From the IMG/VR virus record IMGVR_UViG_3300044949_001678, positions 1 through 23,193 of that record: a stretch of 23,193 bases of DNA; one strand, 5' to 3'. How positions within the stretch are numbered: position 1 is the stretch's first letter; each line of letters starts with the position of its first letter. Made by a program: the position numbers and the translations under genes. Below the pieces are notes generated by a model. That model saw nothing but the letters and a program-made list of their open reading frames with translations. It ran no database searches and was not told where the DNA came from. Source of the DNA: a virus. Below, piece after piece: positions 21,801-23,193 of the stretch.

Positions 21801-23139
21801 TTAAAGTATTAAGATTACTACTAGACGGTGTTAATAAAAAAGTTCTAGCATTAGAAGATAGATCTGTAATATCAGCTAGTTGAATAGTAGGATCACTTAA
21901 TGTTACAAAATAATTTGTGCCACTATTAGTGACAACTATTCCGCTTAATCCAGTTAGTGAAGTAAAGTTAGACGGAGGAATCAATCCACTAACAGCACTA
22001 TTGAAGTCTGTGATATCAGAACTAATATGATAATGAATACCACTAGCATAAACTCCACTTGGTTGTTTACTATCTAAAGCATTTTGCAATCCCGAAACAT
22101 CAGCTATAACATGTGAATGACCAACAACACTATAGTTACCACTTGGTTGTAGCCCACTAGCGCTAAGAGTATAGATATTATTAGCGAAAGACGATACTAT
22201 ATATCCGCTGCCACTAACGCTAGGAAGGAGTCCGCTTACTCCGCTATTAAAGTCTGTTATATCACTAGTATTGTGAGAGTGTCCAATTAAACTATAGTTT
22301 CCACTTGGCTGAACGCCAGTAACAGAAATTATTAGACTGTTTCCTAAATCATTATAATTAAGATTTACATAATTACCACCCACTAATAAATTACTTACTC
22401 TATCATCAACTTCTTCGTCAGTAAGACCAAAAGTCCCAGTAACACTAACTGTAAAATCACCAGAAACTGAAGATATTCCTATGCCGCTGCCAGCACTAAT
22501 ATTCTTAACAGGAAGAAGTCCGCTAACACTAGAGTTAAAATCTGTAATATTAGAGCTTGTATGAGTATGACCATCAACGCTATAATTTCCACTAGGTTGT
22601 AGTCCTGTTACAGAAATAGTATAAAGATTATTAGAAAAAGACGAAGAGACATAGCCAGTGCCAGTTACACTTGGTAACAAACCGCTTACACTACTATTAA
22701 AATCTGTTATATCGCTACTAGTATGAGTATGAATAGCATTAGCATAATTGCCACTAGGTTGTAATCCAGTGGCAGATATTGTAGTAAATCCTGTATTATC
22801 GTTATAATTAATATTAATATAATTTCCAGCTAATAACCCACTATTACCAATAATATCTTGTACGGTTTCTAATAGACTTACAGGATCACTATTATTTGAT
22901 GAAATAGTATATATGCCACTAATACTACTAACTGAGATTCCACTACCAGCCACTATATCTTGCACAGGAATTAGCTCACTAATATCCGAAGGCAATAATG
23001 CTATACAATGAGAAACTTCTACTAGTGCAGTATTGTCATATGTAACTATATCTATAGATGATGGCTGATCACCAATACAAGTTTCGATTTCTATGGTGTT
23101 GATATTGGGATCTAAAATTTGTACATCAAAACAGCTCAT
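18871..23139 (-). CDS. Tail fibre protein with repeated HxH/DITDFNS modules
   Basis: A 1422-aa fibre. The N-terminal about 90 residues (MSCFDVQILDPNINTIEIE) probably attach it to the tail. From there on, about seven units of the form GHTHTSSDITDFNSSVSGLLP recur, separated by SVTGLQPSGNY and YTISxTG strands. One variant reads HSHVIADVSGLQNALDSKQPSG. A STAFVRTEISNLIDSAPSTLDTLNELAAALGDDP segment near residue 480 is a known fibre motif. A unique region (about 660-960) holds NDHGSLFGLADDDHSQYVHIDNNRTISA. The C-terminal about 300 residues form a beta-rich tip with several Gly-rich strands. HxH motifs in phage fibres can bind metal between trimer chains; this is known for T4 gp37. The ATG overlaps the upstream stop as ATGA. 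Confidence 0.9.
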   Translation of the reverse strand: MSCFDVQILDPNINTIEIETCIGDQPSSIDIVTYDNTALVEVSHCIALLPSDISELIPVQDIVAGSGISVSSISGIYTISSNNSDPVSLLETVQDIIGNSGLLAGNYININYNDNTGFTTISATGLQPSGNYANAIHTHTSSDITDFNSSVSGLLPSVTGTGYVSSSFSNNLYTISVTGLQPSGNYSVDGHTHTSSNITDFNSSVSGLLPVKNISAGSGIGISSVSGDFTVSVTGTFGLTDEEVDDRVSNLLVGGNYVNLNYNDLGNSLIISVTGVQPSGNYSLIGHSHNTSDITDFNSGVSGLLPSVSGSGYIVSSFANNIYTLSASGLQPSGNYSVVGHSHVIADVSGLQNALDSKQPSGVYASGIHYHISSDITDFNSAVSGLIPPSNFTSLTGLSGIVVTNSGTNYFVTLSDPTIQLADITDLSSNARTFLLTPSSSNLNTLISDETGSGNLVFNNSPAFSGTPTVPTAPSGTNSTQIASTAFVRTEISNLIDSAPSTLDTLNELAAALGDDPNFATTIASGLGQKANLSGAIFTGSVTIPSGTGNFDSLTVGGVVVSISGHSHVTNDITNFNSSVSGLLPVKDILAGSGISVSSSSGIYTINADISGVITEVIQDNLGSGFLVAGTGVQLTYDDPANTLRLDNLHTEINELSLEPQGFVNRLDSVISFNDSTRTFTIAPSGASYDVYIEGIKVTKTTSESIVIPTGTALNYLHFNTDTGLLDNKTTGFNFDTDVPIAYIHWNADINQSTFFGEERHGIRMDSVTHKWIHNTFGIQYINGLSIGGYILLGNGSSNSHAQIDISDGVLYQEDIIIDITNDNGINSANEFVQTLNPIAYIPTYYHSGSTGQWVRDSATAFPVKYNGTRAQYNLFSGGTWTIPNVTNDRFFAMWIVATNDINDPILAIVGQREDSSLNSAESHNNWNDINLTNIPTQEIRPLYRLIFKTNSTYTNTPKSSLQSILDIRVAIQSTVAGVVQNDHGSLFGLADDDHSQYVHIDNNRTISALHTFSNGLNAGGLINAASGSFTSLTVNGTGVSLSGHTHTSSDITDFNSTVSGLLPSVSGIGYATTSFANNIYTVSVTGLQPSGNYSVVGHTHTSSNITDFNSSVSGLLPITNIVAGSNVTVSTSGTTYTISSSGTGGGGTTITNYGNNRLLTSDGTSTGIVAESGIVFNDSTKIVDITYDTSIGDSGNVPGLRITAYDTNTSATMGGRLIFRRFNGTESSPSGLLNNDTIGAIIYAAPNTSGIAETVGRILGSADGVLGGSNTSQPSKISIITSSGPSRLDNELTLESDGEVYTNGYITVDDGISAPTPVYSLGTVSGNTAISYDVDRQIQTVTLNGTSVNFTEGTGWTTANRSVDVVLQITVTSTTTVAFDSGFVTDWYNTSLPTFSSGVYLILLRSIGSTIIQGHYIGKKI
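19795..22740 (-). repeat. Dispersed HxH/DITDFNS coding repeats in the tail fibre
   Basis: Repeats of about 60 bases encode HTHTSSDITDFNSSVSGLLP-like units at about 19799-19855, 19951-20010, 21390-21445, 21985-22035, 22225-22285, 22515-22575 and 22680-22735, with a related HSH-IADVSGLQ unit near 22090-22130. They are in frame and belong to the fibre shaft. Homologous repeats could recombine and change fibre length. Confidence 0.75.
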
Positions 23140-23193
23140 AATGCGCAGTCTAGTAATGTTGTTGATTGACTAAATCGTTTAATAATAGTAATG
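23136..23193 (-). CDS. C-terminal end of an upstream gene (partial)
   Basis: From the window edge one minus-strand frame is open and ends in LLDCAL followed by TGA, overlapping the fibre ATG as ATGA. The other two frames hit stops. About 18 codons are visible, so no family can be named; the gene before a fibre is often a baseplate or tail structural gene. Confidence rests on the ATGA junction that most genes here share. Confidence 0.5.
   Translation of the reverse strand, partial: ITIIKRFSQSTTLLDCAL

Overview
The window reads as a segment of a tailed double-stranded DNA phage genome (Caudoviricetes), AT-rich and densely packed. Every supportable gene lies on the minus strand, so transcription runs right to left, and neighbouring genes mostly overlap by a few bases (often ATGA) or abut. 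No intergenic gap exceeds about 40 bases and there are no tRNAs, CRISPR arrays, insertion sequences or integrase. The host cannot be named from the sequence. Recognisable Shine-Dalgarno sites show it is a bacterium. A B12-dependent ribonucleotide reductase and solenoid or formylglycine-enzyme-like surface proteins would fit an aquatic setting, but that is inference.

In transcription order the right end (about 23193-14923) is a tail-fibre and adhesion module. It holds the tail end of an upstream gene, a 1422-residue fibre with repeated HxH/DITDFNS modules, two related small tail-associated proteins (88 and 164 aa), a 323-aa formylglycine-generating-enzyme-fold protein whose sequence blocks are in circularly permuted order, two short proteins, a 386-aa repeat protein predicted to form a beta-solenoid, and a 104-aa hypothetical. 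The solenoid gene is a mosaic of GC-rich ends and an AT-rich middle.

The middle (14896-11295) is a run of mostly small membrane or exported proteins around a papain-like cysteine peptidase with its catalytic residues intact: a holin-like two-segment protein, several one-segment proteins, a 55-aa membrane ORF found by direct reading, a DnaJ-type CxxCxGxG zinc-motif protein with an N-terminal hydrophobic segment, and a GlsB/YeaQ-like membrane protein. This is the best place to look for host-lysis, envelope-penetration or superinfection functions. No classical endolysin is recognisable here.

A near-consensus sigma70-type promoter at 11271-11298 opens the left module, and its position predicts a leaderless mRNA for dCMP deaminase. 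The left module (11264-1) is nucleotide metabolism and replication/recombination: dCMP deaminase, a 45-aa membrane ORF, class II (adenosylcobalamin) ribonucleotide reductase, PhoH-like ATPase, HNH endonuclease, FmdB-type zinc ribbon protein, three hypotheticals, RecA/UvsX-like recombinase, a VSR/DUF559-like nuclease, two hypotheticals, DnaB-like helicase, CHC2/TOPRIM primase, T4-gp1-like dNMP kinase and the start of a PD-(D/E)XK (RecB/Cas4-like) nuclease. Together these can supply dNTPs from ribonucleotides, prime and unwind DNA, and recombine and resect it.

The most unusual item is the permuted formylglycine-enzyme-like protein at 17129-18100. Next are the GC-mosaic solenoid adhesin, the leaderless promoter and the membrane-protein cassette. 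All functional calls rest on motif reading by eye; no database search was run.
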